Under the pieces are notes generated by a model that made no database searches, was not told the DNA's origin, and saw only the letters and a list, made by a program, of their open reading frames with translations. 64,000 nucleotides of DNA, taken from the NCBI GenBank assembly GCA_020796225.1, contig CM036758.1, forward strand, positions 31,093,647 to 31,157,646, written 5' to 3'. The position numbers and the translations under genes are program-made. Within the stretch, counting starts at the first letter, position 1, and each line of letters opens with the position of its first letter. Below are positions 1 to 9,714 of the stretch, one piece after another. The DNA is from Arion vulgaris (taxonomy: Eukaryota; Mollusca; Gastropoda; Stylommatophora; Arionidae).

Positions 1-44
1 TAAATTAAGCGCATGACCAGAGATCGCTGAAGAAGAAGAAGAAC

Positions 45-232
45 ACTGAACTAGGTTTTATGGTCTGTTTCCGATAGATCTAGGAACTCGATCTCACCTA
101 CACTGAGATCAGGTATCTCTGGAAAAAATATCCTGATGGCTCCACAGGGAGCAAACCGAGTACCTTTGGAATGAAAAGTGAGCACCTAACCTCTACACTA
201 ATGAGACCCTTAAGTTTCATTCTGATAATGTA
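45..232 (-). mobile_element. SINE-M, tRNA-headed SINE
   Basis: Read on the minus strand it has an A-box-like GTAGAGGTTAGGTGCTC and a B-box-like GTACTCGGTTTGCTCCC, then a body ending near CGAGTTCCTAGATCTATCGG. Related copies lie at 22500-22600, 27080-27250 and 37465-37660. It sits in SIN1 intron 3. Confidence 0.7.
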
Positions 233-235
233 CAT

Positions 236-430
236 CTTCTTCTTCTCAACTCCCCTTGAAGCATAAGGCATAAACAAATTTTCTCCAACCAGATCTGTTT
301 TGAGTAAGCCAGCTTAGTTCATTCCAGGTCTTTCCTGCCTCTTCTCTTTCTCTGTCAAAAGTTCATTTCCATGTTTTTCTAGGTCATCCCCTACCTATCT
401 TGCCTCCTGGTTTCAGTTTCAAAGCCAAGT
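236..430 (-). mobile_element. LINE fragment, end of RT protein
   Basis: Minus-strand reading contains GKTWNELSWLTQNRSGWRKF then VYALC, the usual ending of many non-LTR retrotransposon proteins (GxxWxEhxxhAxDRxxWRxhV-ALC). Only the last about 60 codons remain. Confidence 0.6.
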
Positions 431-591
431 GTGGGTGTCTGGTCTTCTGCATTCAATAAAACAAAAACAGAAATAGATCAAGTAATTAAATAGAGATATA
501 GAGCAGGATCAACCAATCAAATAAACATATAATAATGAGAAAACGGTAAAGAAGAGACATTGATGTACCATACATCAACTAGCAAACTTAC

Positions 592-708
592 GTTTGTACA
601 TGTCAGGAGCATCCTTCCACTGTACTGTCTTCAGTTTGACTTGATTTCTCTTTTCTTTCTTCAGTCTTTCCAACCTTTGAGCTGTGTTTGACCGTCTTCT
701 GTGGGCAC
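592..708 (-). CDS. MAPKAP1: SIN1/MAPKAP1 coding exon 3
   Basis: Seen: a 117-bp open segment between acceptor TTTGACAG and a perfect donor GTAAGT on the minus strand. It encodes a basic peptide containing [20 protein letters not shown] and ending near [10 protein letters not shown]. This block closely matches the conserved [17 protein letters not shown] segment of metazoan SIN1, the subunit of TOR complex 2 needed for AKT phosphorylation. The split Gly codon (G|GT) joins in phase with the exon at 2789-2892. The exon ends in phase 1, so at least one more exon lies left of the window; the CRIM, Ras-binding and PH domains should follow there. Confidence 0.9.
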
Positions 709-811
709 CTGTCAAATAGTACAAGATAAAACAAACAATAAATTAACTTTCCCCTTTTTGTTTGCTTTAAATTCCTTACAGTGTTTTCTTCTCATTTTCT
801 GTGAGTTATCA

Positions 812-1712
812 GTTATATTGAGGACCATTATTATAGCACTCTGGACATATCTATAGATGCTCCGATCCCTGCCTCAACAAATCCAGAAGCGTACTGCGAC
901 CCAACCGCCAGTTTGATGTTGTTAGTTATATGAGGACTATCATCACAGCACTCCTGACATGTCCATAGGTGCTCCAATCCCTGCCTCAACAAATCCAGCA
1001 GCATCCAGTGGCCAAACGTGCCAGTTCGATGTTATCAGTTATATGAGGACTATCATCACAGCACTCCTGACATGTCCATAGATGCTCCAATCTCCAGCTC
1101 AACAAATCCAGCAGCATCCAGTAGCCAAACATGCCAGTTCGATGTTATCAGTTATATGAGGACTATCACCACAGCACTCCTGACATGTCCATAGGTGCTC
1201 CAATCTCCAGCTCAACAAATCCAGCAGCATCCAGTGGCCAAACATGCCAGTTCGATGTTATCAGTTATATGAGGACTATCACCACAGCACTCCTGACATG
1301 TCCATAGGTGCTCCAATCTCCAGCTCAACAAATCCAGCAGCATCCAGTGGTCAAACATGCCAGTTCGATGTCATCAGTTATATGAGGACTATCACCACAG
1401 CACTCCTGACATGTCCATAGGTGCTCCAATCTCCAGCTCAACAAATCCAGCAGCATCGAGTGGCCAAATGTGCCAGTTCGATGTTATCAGTTATATGAGG
1501 ACTATCATCACAGCACTCCTGACATGTCCATAGGTGCTCCAATCTCCAGCTCAACAAATCCAGCAGCATCCAGTGGCCAAACATGCCAGTTCGATGTCAT
1601 CAGTTATATGAGGACTATCATCACAGCACTCCTGACATGTCCATAGATGCTTTGATCCCCGCCTCAATAAATCCAGCAGTCGAACATGCCAGATCAATGT
1701 TGATTAATTAAT
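812..1712. repeat. 113-bp satellite, about 8 units
   Basis: Successive units start about 113 bp apart (TATGAGGACTATC near 929, 1041, 1154, 1267, 1381, 1494, 1607). The first and last units are most diverged. Read on the minus strand each unit encodes LLDLL-x(3)-LEHLWTCQECC followed by DDS, resembling the C-terminus of the RNase H LINE at 38790-39285 (LQHLL-x(3)-EHLWVCLE). The array therefore seems to come from a LINE 3' end. It lies in SIN1 intron 2. Confidence 0.85.
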
Positions 1713-1799
1713 CTTTTTTTTACATAATTGGAATGTCGTTCTATTCGGGTTGTACCGATATCGACACACATTTCTCTCAATCTGGTCAGCAACTGGGAT

Positions 1800-1801
<2 letters not shown>

Positions 1802-1833
<32 letters not shown>

Positions 1834-2152
1834 CTTTTTCCGCTTTCAACTCAGACGAAGTTTCATCTCTGAAACTGATTTTTGAGTGAAAATCCGTTTT
1901 TCCAATTTCTTACAATGGCAGCAGCGTGCACATTGTAAATTACTTTACACTGGCAGCCGTGTGCTCAATGTACTCGTAATTAGTATTCCCTCGCCATACA
2001 GGCAGATTTTCTCCGACTTCAGAGGTACTCACGTTATCGTCCTGAGTAAGACCAGGGACTCGAACAAATGCCGGACAGTAGGTTCGAACCCGAGCATGAG
2101 GCGTCTCACAGCTAGCAGGCCGAGCTACTATCAACTACTCTAGGCAGTCCCC
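1802..2152 (-). mobile_element. SINE-G copy 1, poly(A) SINE with TSD
   Basis: A 351-bp insertion flanked by a perfect 12-bp duplication CAACTGGGATTC (1790-1801 and 2153-2164). Read minus, it starts with GGGGGACTGCCTAGAGTAG, has a tRNA-like part with B-box GGTTCGAACC and ends in a run of about 33 A. It is nearly identical to 39411-39736. The ORFs on both strands here are chance. Confidence 0.93.
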
Positions 2153-2284
2153 CAACTGGGATTCACAACCCTCAAACTCCTCTGAAAGTATGTTGGGGGA
2201 CTCTATAGGGCATAGAAATTAAGGCAGCTTTCCCAAAACAGTTGTCTTTCATGTGCAAGTTAATGGTTTTTATTTTCTCCCCAA

Positions 2285-2780
2285 GTGAGTCTTATGTGGA
2301 TGTACTGTCCTAGGCATGCAGGTGTTTGTGGCAATAAGGGAGTGGACAGACTTGCATCAACAGCATTGATTGTCAGAAAGTTGAAGATGGATAAGGGGAT
2401 TTCTTCGATCCTTTCATGAGTGCCTGTTGCATAAGGACACTAAAATTGATGTTGAATCAATCAATGAGGGAGTGGACAGACTTGCATCAACAGCATTGAT
2501 TGTCAGAAAGTTGAAGATGGATAAGGGGGATTTCTTCGGTCCTTTCATGAGTGCCTGTTGCATAAGGACACTAAAATTGATGTTGAATCAATCAAGCAAT
2601 TAACAGTATTTAGAATTAAATGTTACACAAGTAGAACTGGATGCTAGAGGGACAGAGGAAGGATTGTTTTTAACCAGCGAGTCACAGGAACCATTAGTAT
2701 GCATACCCTTCAACATCTGTTGGGGGCACCTATGGGTCTGCCAAGAGTGCTGTGGCGTCAGTTCAGTAACCAATAAGTTA
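2285..2780 (+). mobile_element. LINE 3' fragment, RNase H tail, with 130-bp tandem duplication
   Basis: Forward reading gives an RNase H C-terminus (CPRHAGVCGNKGVDRLAS) and then a C-terminal region ending HLWVCQECCGVSSVTN. Bases 2338-2597 are two nearly identical 130-bp copies differing mainly by one G. The same LINE occurs at 38790-39285, 63040-63500 and, on minus, 23455-23960. It ends next to SIN1 exon 2. Confidence 0.75.
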
Positions 2781-2788
2781 ATACTAAC

Positions 2789-2892
2789 CAAAGTCCATGT
2801 CAGGGTGTATGTCCATAGATCCTTTGATTTCGTTGTCAGATGTACAATCGCTGTTGCTGTCACTGCGGCTGTTGAAATTGCTTCTATTGTAT
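2789..2892 (-). CDS. MAPKAP1: SIN1/MAPKAP1 coding exon 2
   Basis: Acceptor TTTGTTTGCAG and donor TTTG|GTTAGT on the minus strand bound a 104-bp exon. The peptide is rich in Ser, Asn and Asp (NRSNFNSRSDSNSDCTSDNE) and ends in DMDFG. Vertebrate SIN1 has a similar linker ending in WDFG just before RRRSNTAQ. The incoming codon is AG|A and the outgoing codon G|GT, so phases match both neighbouring exons. The linker is poorly conserved; its call rests on position, phase and the DFG end. LINE-derived sequence abuts its downstream edge. Confidence 0.85.
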
Positions 2893-2929
2893 CTGCAAAC
2901 AAAATGGTGTCATTTTAATTACACAATAC

Positions 2930-4190
2930 ATGTATAATAGCAAAAACATGTAAAAACAAAGTATTGTAGTTTTACAAAGTACACAAACATATATACAGGG
3001 ACGTTTCCACCAGAAGGCCTTCATCAAGCAAAGGATACACAAGCAGCGAAGAAATTCAGACTTCCTAACGGCAGACATAACATATACAGTCAGACAATAA
3101 ATCTCTAACGTCTCCTAACCTGAAAATATGTGACTAAAAACAAATTAAAATTTGAAAACTAGAAATAGGAAAACGAAGATAAAACAATAATAATCAAATA
3201 TAAACATAGCATATTTACACACATTTGTCGCAGTCTTCTTCTTCTTCTGCATTCTCACTAGATTGAGATTTCGGATTCTCTAATTAAGACAGCGGTCTGC
3301 CTCAGATTATCAGCCACGCCATACAGTTTATCTTGGAGCTAGTGTAAGTAGGCCACCTCTTTCTTCTCAAGTCTGCATACTGGGGGCAGTTCTGAAGGAT
3401 ATAATTCCTACGATTTCTGCTTCCTCGTTTGTGCCGACCTCTTCCCGCAGTAAGTTTTGACCGCCCTCGTGATGGTAGGTCCGACATTCTTACTCGTGGC
3501 TAAATCTCCGAAGCAGATTGGCGACTGTAGAATCCGTTATCCCATTCCTCAGTGTGAGGGGTTGTTGCACCATCTAAGGGGCCTCAAGGCCAGGTGCATC
3601 CGTTTTCTGCAAGGATTTGTTTCGGGTTAGCAGTCCCTAGCGGACACGTGCATCCGATTTCAGCCAAACCTCCTTAGTCGCCTCTTACAACATGTATGGC
3701 AGATAACAGTGGTTCTATTCTTTACACCCCAAATTGGGCCCGGTAACCACTCAGGCGATTTGTCGCAGTCTATATTTAGTGTGCTGTGAAATTCATCACT
3801 CCTGTTGCATCGTTTGCTTGATAAAGGCCTTTTGATCAAAATGTCACTGTGTATTGTCATTGTCTTTTGTAAAGCTACAGAACTTTGTTATTACGTGTAT
3901 CGCCATTTTAAATAGAGGAACATGAACGGATAGCTGTGACCTGGATATCGTGAGCTCCCAAATGATCAGTTCCATTGAAGTAAGTGGCTACAGGAGTCAC
4001 AAAGCATTTGAGATTATCAAGCAAGTGTTGGCCGAAAAGGTCACTAAGCTTTATTTTCATACCAAGGCATGCTACCTCAGAGTGTAGCCGTAAAGAGGAT
4101 TTTCATTTTTTAAAATCCCTGTCAACTGCTAGATTGCAAGAGCTTGGATTGAAGTGGTGTGAAAAGAACAGCACAACCGGTATATGAGTA
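2930..4190. repeat. Repeat L copy 1, split by an insertion
   Basis: 2930-3236 matches 36536-36635 plus 36946-37136 (shared TTTTACAAAGTAC, CATCAAGC, ACATAACATATA and CATAGCATATTTACA). 3772-4190 matches 37240-37450 around GTGACCTGGATAT. The two copies carry different insertions (3237-3757 here, a LINE piece in the other), so the parent element was contiguous. No coding function is recognised. Confidence 0.7.
3237..3757 (-). mobile_element. Chimeric SINE-B/LINE retrocopy with 14-bp TSD
   Basis: Flanked by a perfect duplication ATTTGTCGCAGTCT (3223-3236 and 3758-3771). Read minus it opens with a SINE-B head (CGCCTGAGTGGTTACCGGGC), passes through about 140 bp of SINE-B, then a spacer, then the end of a LINE protein (YILQNCPQYADLRRKRW), stop, and an AGAAGAAGAAGA tail. 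The LINE part matches 23940-24350. One insertion event carried both parts. Confidence 0.85.
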
Positions 4191-4194
4191 GGCT

Positions 4195-4320
4195 CATCAA
4201 TCAACATCGAACTTGTACGGTTAGTCGCTTGATGCTGTTGGAGATATTGCGAAGGAGATGAGAGCACCTATGGACATGGCCGGAGTGCATTGAAGATATT
4301 CCAAACTGAAACTGTACTGA
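4195..4320 (-). repeat. Single unit of the 113-bp repeat type
   Basis: Contains CATCGAACTTG, GAGAGCACCTATGGACATGG and GGAGTGCATTGAAGAT, the same core as the 812-1712 array, with a flank (ATTCCAAACTGAAAC) shared with 49350-49490. Confidence 0.6.
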
Positions 4321-4559
4321 GCCAAGGCATGCACAAGACAGGAGTAATGAACGAGCAGTCAAACTTTCAGGTACAGCTACAGTAGCAAGCAGTAGAGCAA
4401 TGAACAGGACTGATATTCAGAATTTGAACCTGGAGACGAGTTAAACGGATGATTCAGGTTGTGATTTGGGATTCTACGGCCATGTCTTAACTGTAGGAAC
4501 TTGGGGTCAAACATGGTGTTGCTAGATTTTAACACTATAAGGAGTAAACGAGACCCGCA

Positions 4560-4820
4560 GCAGCACAGTTGTTAGTGAACTCGATTCTTATGCTAGTGGT
4601 TTGGTATCAATTCAACAGTTTGCATGGAATATTTTACCGACTGTAACGGCTCTCAGGTCAACCCAGCCTAAATTGTATACCAAAAAAAGTCCTGGGAAGT
4701 AAAAGCAGCTGGCGTGATGTTGACCACATCGCATCTGACGGTCAATGTAAAATATGGGCCTAACACTGTATTGCCAAACATACATCGAGGTATGAAAAAA
4801 AAAGGTTCCTTTACCTTTAC
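4560..4820 (+). mobile_element. SINE-E copy
   Basis: Head GTTGTTAGTGAACTCG, body with GCGTGATGTTGACCACATCGC and CCTAACACTGTATT, tail ATACATCGAGGTATG. Other copies lie at 7655-7890, 14795-15413 (minus, split), 41550-42090 (split) and 62135-62650 (split). Located in SIN1 intron 1. Confidence 0.75.
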
Positions 4821-5044
4821 TATGGGCAGTAGATGATGTTTCATTCACCAGCACAGGACTGGAACTGTGAGTCTTCGTGTGCTGGCAAATATACTGAAAA
4901 TAATATTGGAGCACTTATGGACTTGTTCCTTGTGCAATGAGGATGGTCTGATAACTAACTTGTCTTATCCACATGTGAAGTGAAGCATTGTGGGGAGTTT
5001 CAGTTTTCTATCCTGTGCTAGGTGTGTTGCATCTGTAGTTACTA

Positions 5045-5340
5045 GTCTTTGATGTCGCACAATATCTGTGATATTATCTATCCATCAGGTTCTTGGTCTT
5101 CCTCAGGTTCTGCGTCCGGGTTCCCGGCTGTTATAGGCACAAGATGGTAGTAGATCTGGTTTCATTCTCATTAGCTGACCGAACCATTTTATTTATTATC
5201 TTCTAATATGTTGGATGCATGGTGTGATTCCAACGATATTTTAATGTTCTCATTTCTCAATCTATCCCGTCTTGTAACATTGACAGCTTTTCTTAAACAG
5301 TTCATTTCACACTTTGTGATCTTTCTTTCTTGGGAGTTAG
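5045..5340 (-). mobile_element. LINE RT C-terminal fragment
   Basis: Minus reading: VGITPCIQHIRR, INWFGQLMRMKPD, then GRPRT-x-WIDNI. This is the WFGHxxRM...GRPRxxW block near the end of RT proteins of several LINE clades. Interrupted by stops. Confidence 0.65.
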
Positions 5341-5502
5341 TTAGGGATCATGTTTGACATTGATAACAGAGACTTGATAGAAATATGCAAGTTATTAGTT
5401 GTCGCTTGACTGCCATGTCTTACGTTTGGGTGTTAAGCCGTGTCACCAACTAACTTTACAAAATGTGATACCTAAACACAAGTTTTATCACTACAAGCTT
5501 AC

Positions 5503-5648
5503 CTATGGTTTCCTTCCTGTTTTAGCTCATTATCATCTTGTATTCGACATTCAGTAATCACCCATTCTGACATACTTGTGTCATCACTAGTCACAAAAGA
5601 ATTTCGTATGTGACTAATAAGAAATTCTACATTGTCCATCATGGCCAT
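5503..5648 (-). CDS. MAPKAP1: SIN1/MAPKAP1 first coding exon
   Basis: Starts at the ATG at 5648 (minus) and ends at donor CATAG|GTAAGC. The peptide begins MAMMDNVEFLISHIRNSFVT and continues SDDTSMSEWVI. This is the SIN1 N-terminus: human SIN1 has the same spacing of DN, HIR, VTSDDT and M-E. The upstream in-frame ATG at 5720 would add 24 residues that do not resemble SIN1, so the inner start is preferred. SIN1 scaffolds TORC2 and presents substrates such as AKT. Intron 1 (2893-5502) holds repeat L, a SINE-E copy and a LINE fragment. No noncoding first exon or promoter could be placed upstream. Confidence 0.93.
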
Positions 5649-5799
5649 GGTTGTTGTGTAAAACCTTAAAGAGCTTGCATGAAATGCTGAAGCATACACT
5701 TGATACAGTACAGTGCTCAAATTGCCACTTCACATTCGTTGATACATTTTAGTCAACCCGACTTCTGTTTTATCTTGTATCATTGTTTGTTAAAGAAAG

Positions 5800-5955
5800 G
5801 ATGCTCTAGTGAAACCATGAAACGAACTTTACTTATAAAGGTGAGAAATATCTGACTCAATTCCATAGAGGAGATTGAGCGAAACGTCCAGGATAGAGCT
5901 GTATGGAGAAATTACTTGCATGCTGAGATGTAATGTTTAATGGTACTAGAGGAAT
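5800..5955 (+). mobile_element. LINE RT C-terminal scrap
   Basis: Forward reading gives ETMKRTLL then [20 protein letters not shown], same family as 14935-15275 and 15760-16370. It lies about 150 bp upstream of the SIN1 start codon. Confidence 0.6.
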
Positions 5956-6599
5956 AAAAAAGAATTTGTTAAACTGCATGTTATTTACAGAGGTGTGTAC
6001 ATGATATATACGGTTCAGTAGTGTTACAATGAATAGTGTATCCTAATAATGAATATACAGTCGTCACGCAAGAGTGCAAATAGTTGGGTTTTTTCTCCGG
6101 TAGTCTAGTTTAAAGTTTAATCTCTGTAAAATAGTTCCGAGTTATTCCCAGAGAGACTACTGCATACTTATGAAGTTGAATCTGAGTTACGCAATCAAAG
6201 ATACTACATAATTATACAGCTAAAGGTCACACAGTCACTGTCAGTCAGACTGAACTGGAGTTGAACACAAACGACTTTAAACGTTCCCACAAACGTGCCC
6301 GAGAAACTAACTTCTGTAAACAAACGTTAACAATTGAAGTTAACACTTCGCAATCACGTGTTATGTCGCTAGATATAATTCTAACCAGCTACACTGATCA
6401 AAAATTATCTACAGTCTCGATGAAATATAATTTATTTTCCTTAAATAAAGAAATAATGAACTAAATAACTACGGAATTATACAATTTCTCAGGGACACGG
6501 AACTGAGCTTGTCAATTGTCAACAATGGAATAGCAGACGGACGGTGGTTATCGTCCCTTTAATAACCTGTTATCGATAGATCGGGAATTAGAAAAGAGA
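5956..6599. other. No gene recognised; likely SIN1 upstream region
   Basis: AT-rich, mostly unique-looking sequence upstream of the SIN1 start. It may hold the promoter and a noncoding first exon, but no TATA, initiator or clean donor could be singled out. A 67-codon ORF at 6261-6464 has no recognisable features. Confidence 0.4.
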
Positions 6600-6955
6600 A
6601 CATTAGAAAAGAACCTAAACCATCCAACGATGACTACCACACACTTGACAGACAAGGACAGACTATTATCTTCAGACTCAGGATAGGTCATAACAGACTG
6701 AACAAACACCTACACAGGCTGCGATTGTCCCCAACCCCTTTGTGCCCCTGTGGCTCCGCTGAACAAACCACAGAACATGTCCTGCAAGACTGCCCCTGTA
6801 TGTCCTCCCAAGAAAGGAATGCTGGCCCCACAACACTACATTCAAAACAACATGGCACTAGAGATGAGCTCCAGACAACAGTCGATTTCATCATAAGAAT
6901 GCGTCTAACGGTATAATCAAAAAAGCGATCGCAAAAAAGAAGAAGATAGATCGGG
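6600..6955 (+). mobile_element. LINE 3' end, RNase H type
   Basis: Reading gives a QTIIFRLRIGHNRLNKHLHR motif, then LCPCGSAEQTTEHVLQDC with spaced Cys, typical of the C-terminus after RNase H in I/Jockey-like LINEs. After the stop the tail is GCGATCGCAAAAAAGAAGAAGA, which resembles the SINE-B and SINE-C tails. Confidence 0.78.
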
Positions 6956-7019
6956 AATCGTACTAATGTTATTATTATTATAGTGTATTATCCTCAGTAG
7001 TTAGGGATTATTAAGACGT

Positions 7020-7605
7020 ACCTGGGGAGCATTTTTTCAGCAAATGGAAGAATAACTAATGAAATTCAACACAGATGCAACAAAGCAAATCAAATGATAG
7101 GGCAAATGGCGCCAATTTTAAGATGCAAACACGTCACCATGAACACAAAAAGAGCAATGTTCAACACAATCTTTCTCCCACATTATGTTACCGTGCCAAA
7201 CCTGGACGCTGACAACAAACGATAGAAGAAAACTAGTCACAACAGAGATGAAGTGTCTACGCAGAATGCTGGGTGTAACAAGAAGAGACTGGTTGAGAAA
7301 TGAAGACATCAGGAAAAAGTGGGTACAACATCAGTACTAGACTTCATCAAGAAACAACAAATTAAATGGTTCGGTCACGTAAGCAGATTACCATCAGACA
7401 GTGCACCCCAAAGAGCAATGCTGCTCTGATACAATGGGTACAAAGCAAAAGGCCGGCCACGCAAAAGATGGACCTCAGAGATAACAGAGGCGACGAAAGA
7501 GACTATCTACGAAGCGCATACTAGGCCCGTTTTAGAAATCTCTTCCTGACCTGACGCTGTGAGGCATACAGGATTCGAGAAAGAAAGAAAGAAGTCAAAT
7601 CAGGA
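7020..7605 (+). mobile_element. LINE RT 3' fragment
   Basis: Frameshifted but continuous reading: CLRRMLGVTRRDWLRNEDIR, then IKWFGHVSRLPSD, then KGRPRKRWTSEITEA. The 3' UTR has GACGCTGTGAGGCATACAGG and an AAAG-rich tail. Same family at 8290-8960 (minus), 29370-29735, 39840-40310 (minus) and 42085-42215 (minus). Confidence 0.75.
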
Positions 7606-7654
7606 ATGGTGAGACGCAACTTGGTGGAGGTATTAGAACAGACAATGGTCAGAG

Positions 7655-7884
7655 AAATCACCTTCATTTCTCTCAATGGATCTCAGGTCGACCACGCCTT
7701 AATTGGATCGACCTGAGAGCAGTTACGGTCTGAAAAGTACTAGGAAGTTAAGGCTGCCGGCGTGATGTTGACATCACACATCGTGTGCTGACGGTCAATG
7801 AAAAATAAGTGCCTAACATCGTATTATCCAATATACCTCGAGGTATAAAAAATTGGTTTATTTACTTCTTTTTAACTTTACCTC
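7655..7884 (+). mobile_element. SINE-E, 5' truncated
   Basis: Shares GGTCGACC, GCGTGATGTTGAC, GTGCCTAACATCGTATTA and CCTCGAGGTATAAAAA with the other SINE-E copies. The tRNA-like head is missing. Confidence 0.7.
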
Positions 7885-8225
7885 GTGGAGCATAGGGCCT
7901 CAACAGTTTTTGCCACTTTTCCCGATTTCTTTCTGTTTTCTTTATGGCCTCCCAGGATAGTCCAACGCCCTTCAGTTCCTCGAGAAGACCATGATTTTGC
8001 TGTTTATTTGCCCATGACTCGCAACCATGTCAGTATTGGTTCTATGTAGCACTGAATAACTCTCTTTCGGACCTCAATAGATAATTATCAAGTAAAATAG
8101 AATTTCACGTAGCCTTTTCAGACCTTAGGGTGTGAAGTTCACATTTCTAGGCTGTAGAGTGCAGGAGAGCCAATTCCTTTCCTCACATGTAGAACGTTGA
8201 GTGTGGGATTCAACCCACAACGCTC
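7885..8225 (-). mobile_element. LINE RT C-terminal fragment
   Basis: Minus reading contains GVGLSWEAIKKTERNREKWQ and LLRPYAPRG, the standard final block of a non-LTR RT protein, then AAAGTTAAAAAGAAG. Confidence 0.6.
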
Positions 8226-8289
8226 TTGTTTTCGAGTCAATAGGTGAACGCATATGCATTGCGTTAATCCTTCCCACCAATAGATACTT

Positions 8290-8960
8290 ACTTGTTGTAT
8301 ATACTTTTCATTTTCTGGAATGATATTTTTGCCTGACCTATTCTACTCTTTATTGCGCATTTTAAATTCAGACTGGACCATCGACCAAGTCATGTTAAAT
8401 CTTCCTATCGGACATAGACCATCGACTAAGTCATGCCAAATCTTCCTATCTGGACATAGGCCATCGACCAAGTCATGCCAAATCTTCCTATCTTTAACTA
8501 TCTCTTGTAGCATTTCATTTTCTCTAATCCTGTTTTGCCTCCCAGCGTTTGAATAAGAGATTTCTAGAAAGGGCTTTTGTGTGTGCATCATAGTGTTTTT
8601 CACCACCTGTTATTTCTGAGGTCCACCTTTTGCTTCGACTGCCCCATTTGCTTTGTATTCAATGTATCAGAGTAGTACTGTTCTTTGAGGAACACTGTCT
8701 GTTGGTAATCTGCTTATGTGGCCGACCCATTTAATTTGTTGTTTCTTGAAGTTCAGTACTGATGTATCCACTGAAAAACATACTGTTTTTCCTGATGTCT
8801 TCATTTCTAAACTGGTCTCTTCTTGATACTTCCAGCCTTCTGCGTAGAAACTTCATCTGTGGCATGACTAGTTTTCTTCTATCATTTGATGTCAGCATCC
8901 AGGTTTGACACTGACAGCATAATGTTGGGAGAAAGATTGTGTTGTATAGTGCCTTTTAGT
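8290..8960 (-). mobile_element. LINE RT 3' fragment with internal 42-bp triplication
   Basis: Minus reading: KFLRRRLEVSRRDQFRNEDI, then RKRWTSEITGG, then AHTKPFLEIS. Near the end (8378-8502) a unit of about 42 bp occurs three times and encodes DRKIWHDLVDGLCP repeats, so the copies stay in frame. Same family as 7020-7605. Confidence 0.7.
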
Positions 8961-9159
8961 GTTCATGGTGACATGCTCTTCCATATATTGTTAATCTCTC
9001 TGCAAATCACTTTCCTGTGTATTTTACTCATTGCTACATATAGACAATATTGACATATAGATGAGAGTCATGGACAATAGATAGCAATTGAGCCATTTGT
9101 ACCTGTCCATACTTACTTGCCAATAATGGCTAACACATTCCATTTATGATTACAGCTTT

Positions 9160-9420
9160 ATTCTTCTTATTACGCTCCATATCAACCACTTGTTAAATCA
9201 CTCTGTGTGATTTGTATGTGATCTGAGCCTAAGAGTGATTGTACGGTGTGCCATTATGCGCCTACAAGTAGGCCAGCACATCCAATTTCTGCTATGCTTT
9301 TTATTTGCTAGGTAGCTTCCTAGGCCCCTATCTCAGTCGCCTCTTAAAACATGCCTTGTAGGCCGCAGTGTTACTATTCTTTGCTCCTTTGCTGCCCAGC
9401 AACACACTGCAATCTTATTT
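9160..9420 (-). mobile_element. SINE-A copy
   Basis: Contains CTCCATATCAACCACTTG, GATCTGAGCCTAAGAG, CTACAAGTAGGCCAGCACAT, and the core CAGTCGCCTCTTAAAACATG followed by CCTTGTAGGCCGCAGTG. This core is what became the 43-bp satellite at 24.6-26.2 kb. Located 3' of CENP-A. Confidence 0.78.
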
Positions 9421-9714
9421 TGAGTTTGTTCTCTAGACATTTGCAGTCACCTGCTGTCTTCCCAGGGTTTGTCTGGAATTGTCCTACTCTAGGTGACTTA
9501 GAACCGATGTTAGTTGCCACAAGCTGAGAGCAATGCTGAGGACATCAGAGAACTTCTGCTGTGAGACTAATCCGGTATGTGTCATAAACAAGGTGGTACG
9601 CTTGAGGTCTTCACCAGTCCCTCACTAATTCTGATTTCTTTGACAGCAAGCTGATTTTTTGTCTTATATCCTGGATGACTTATGAACTAACTGGTTCTCT
9701 CTCTTTCTCTCTCT

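Noticed and set aside
1886..2143. ORFs on both strands in SINE-G
   Set aside because: The segment is a SINE with target duplications and an A-tail; a second copy has different frame breaks.
3984..4187. 67-codon ORF
   Set aside because: Lies in repeat L, and the matching part of the second copy at 37.3 kb does not preserve the frame.
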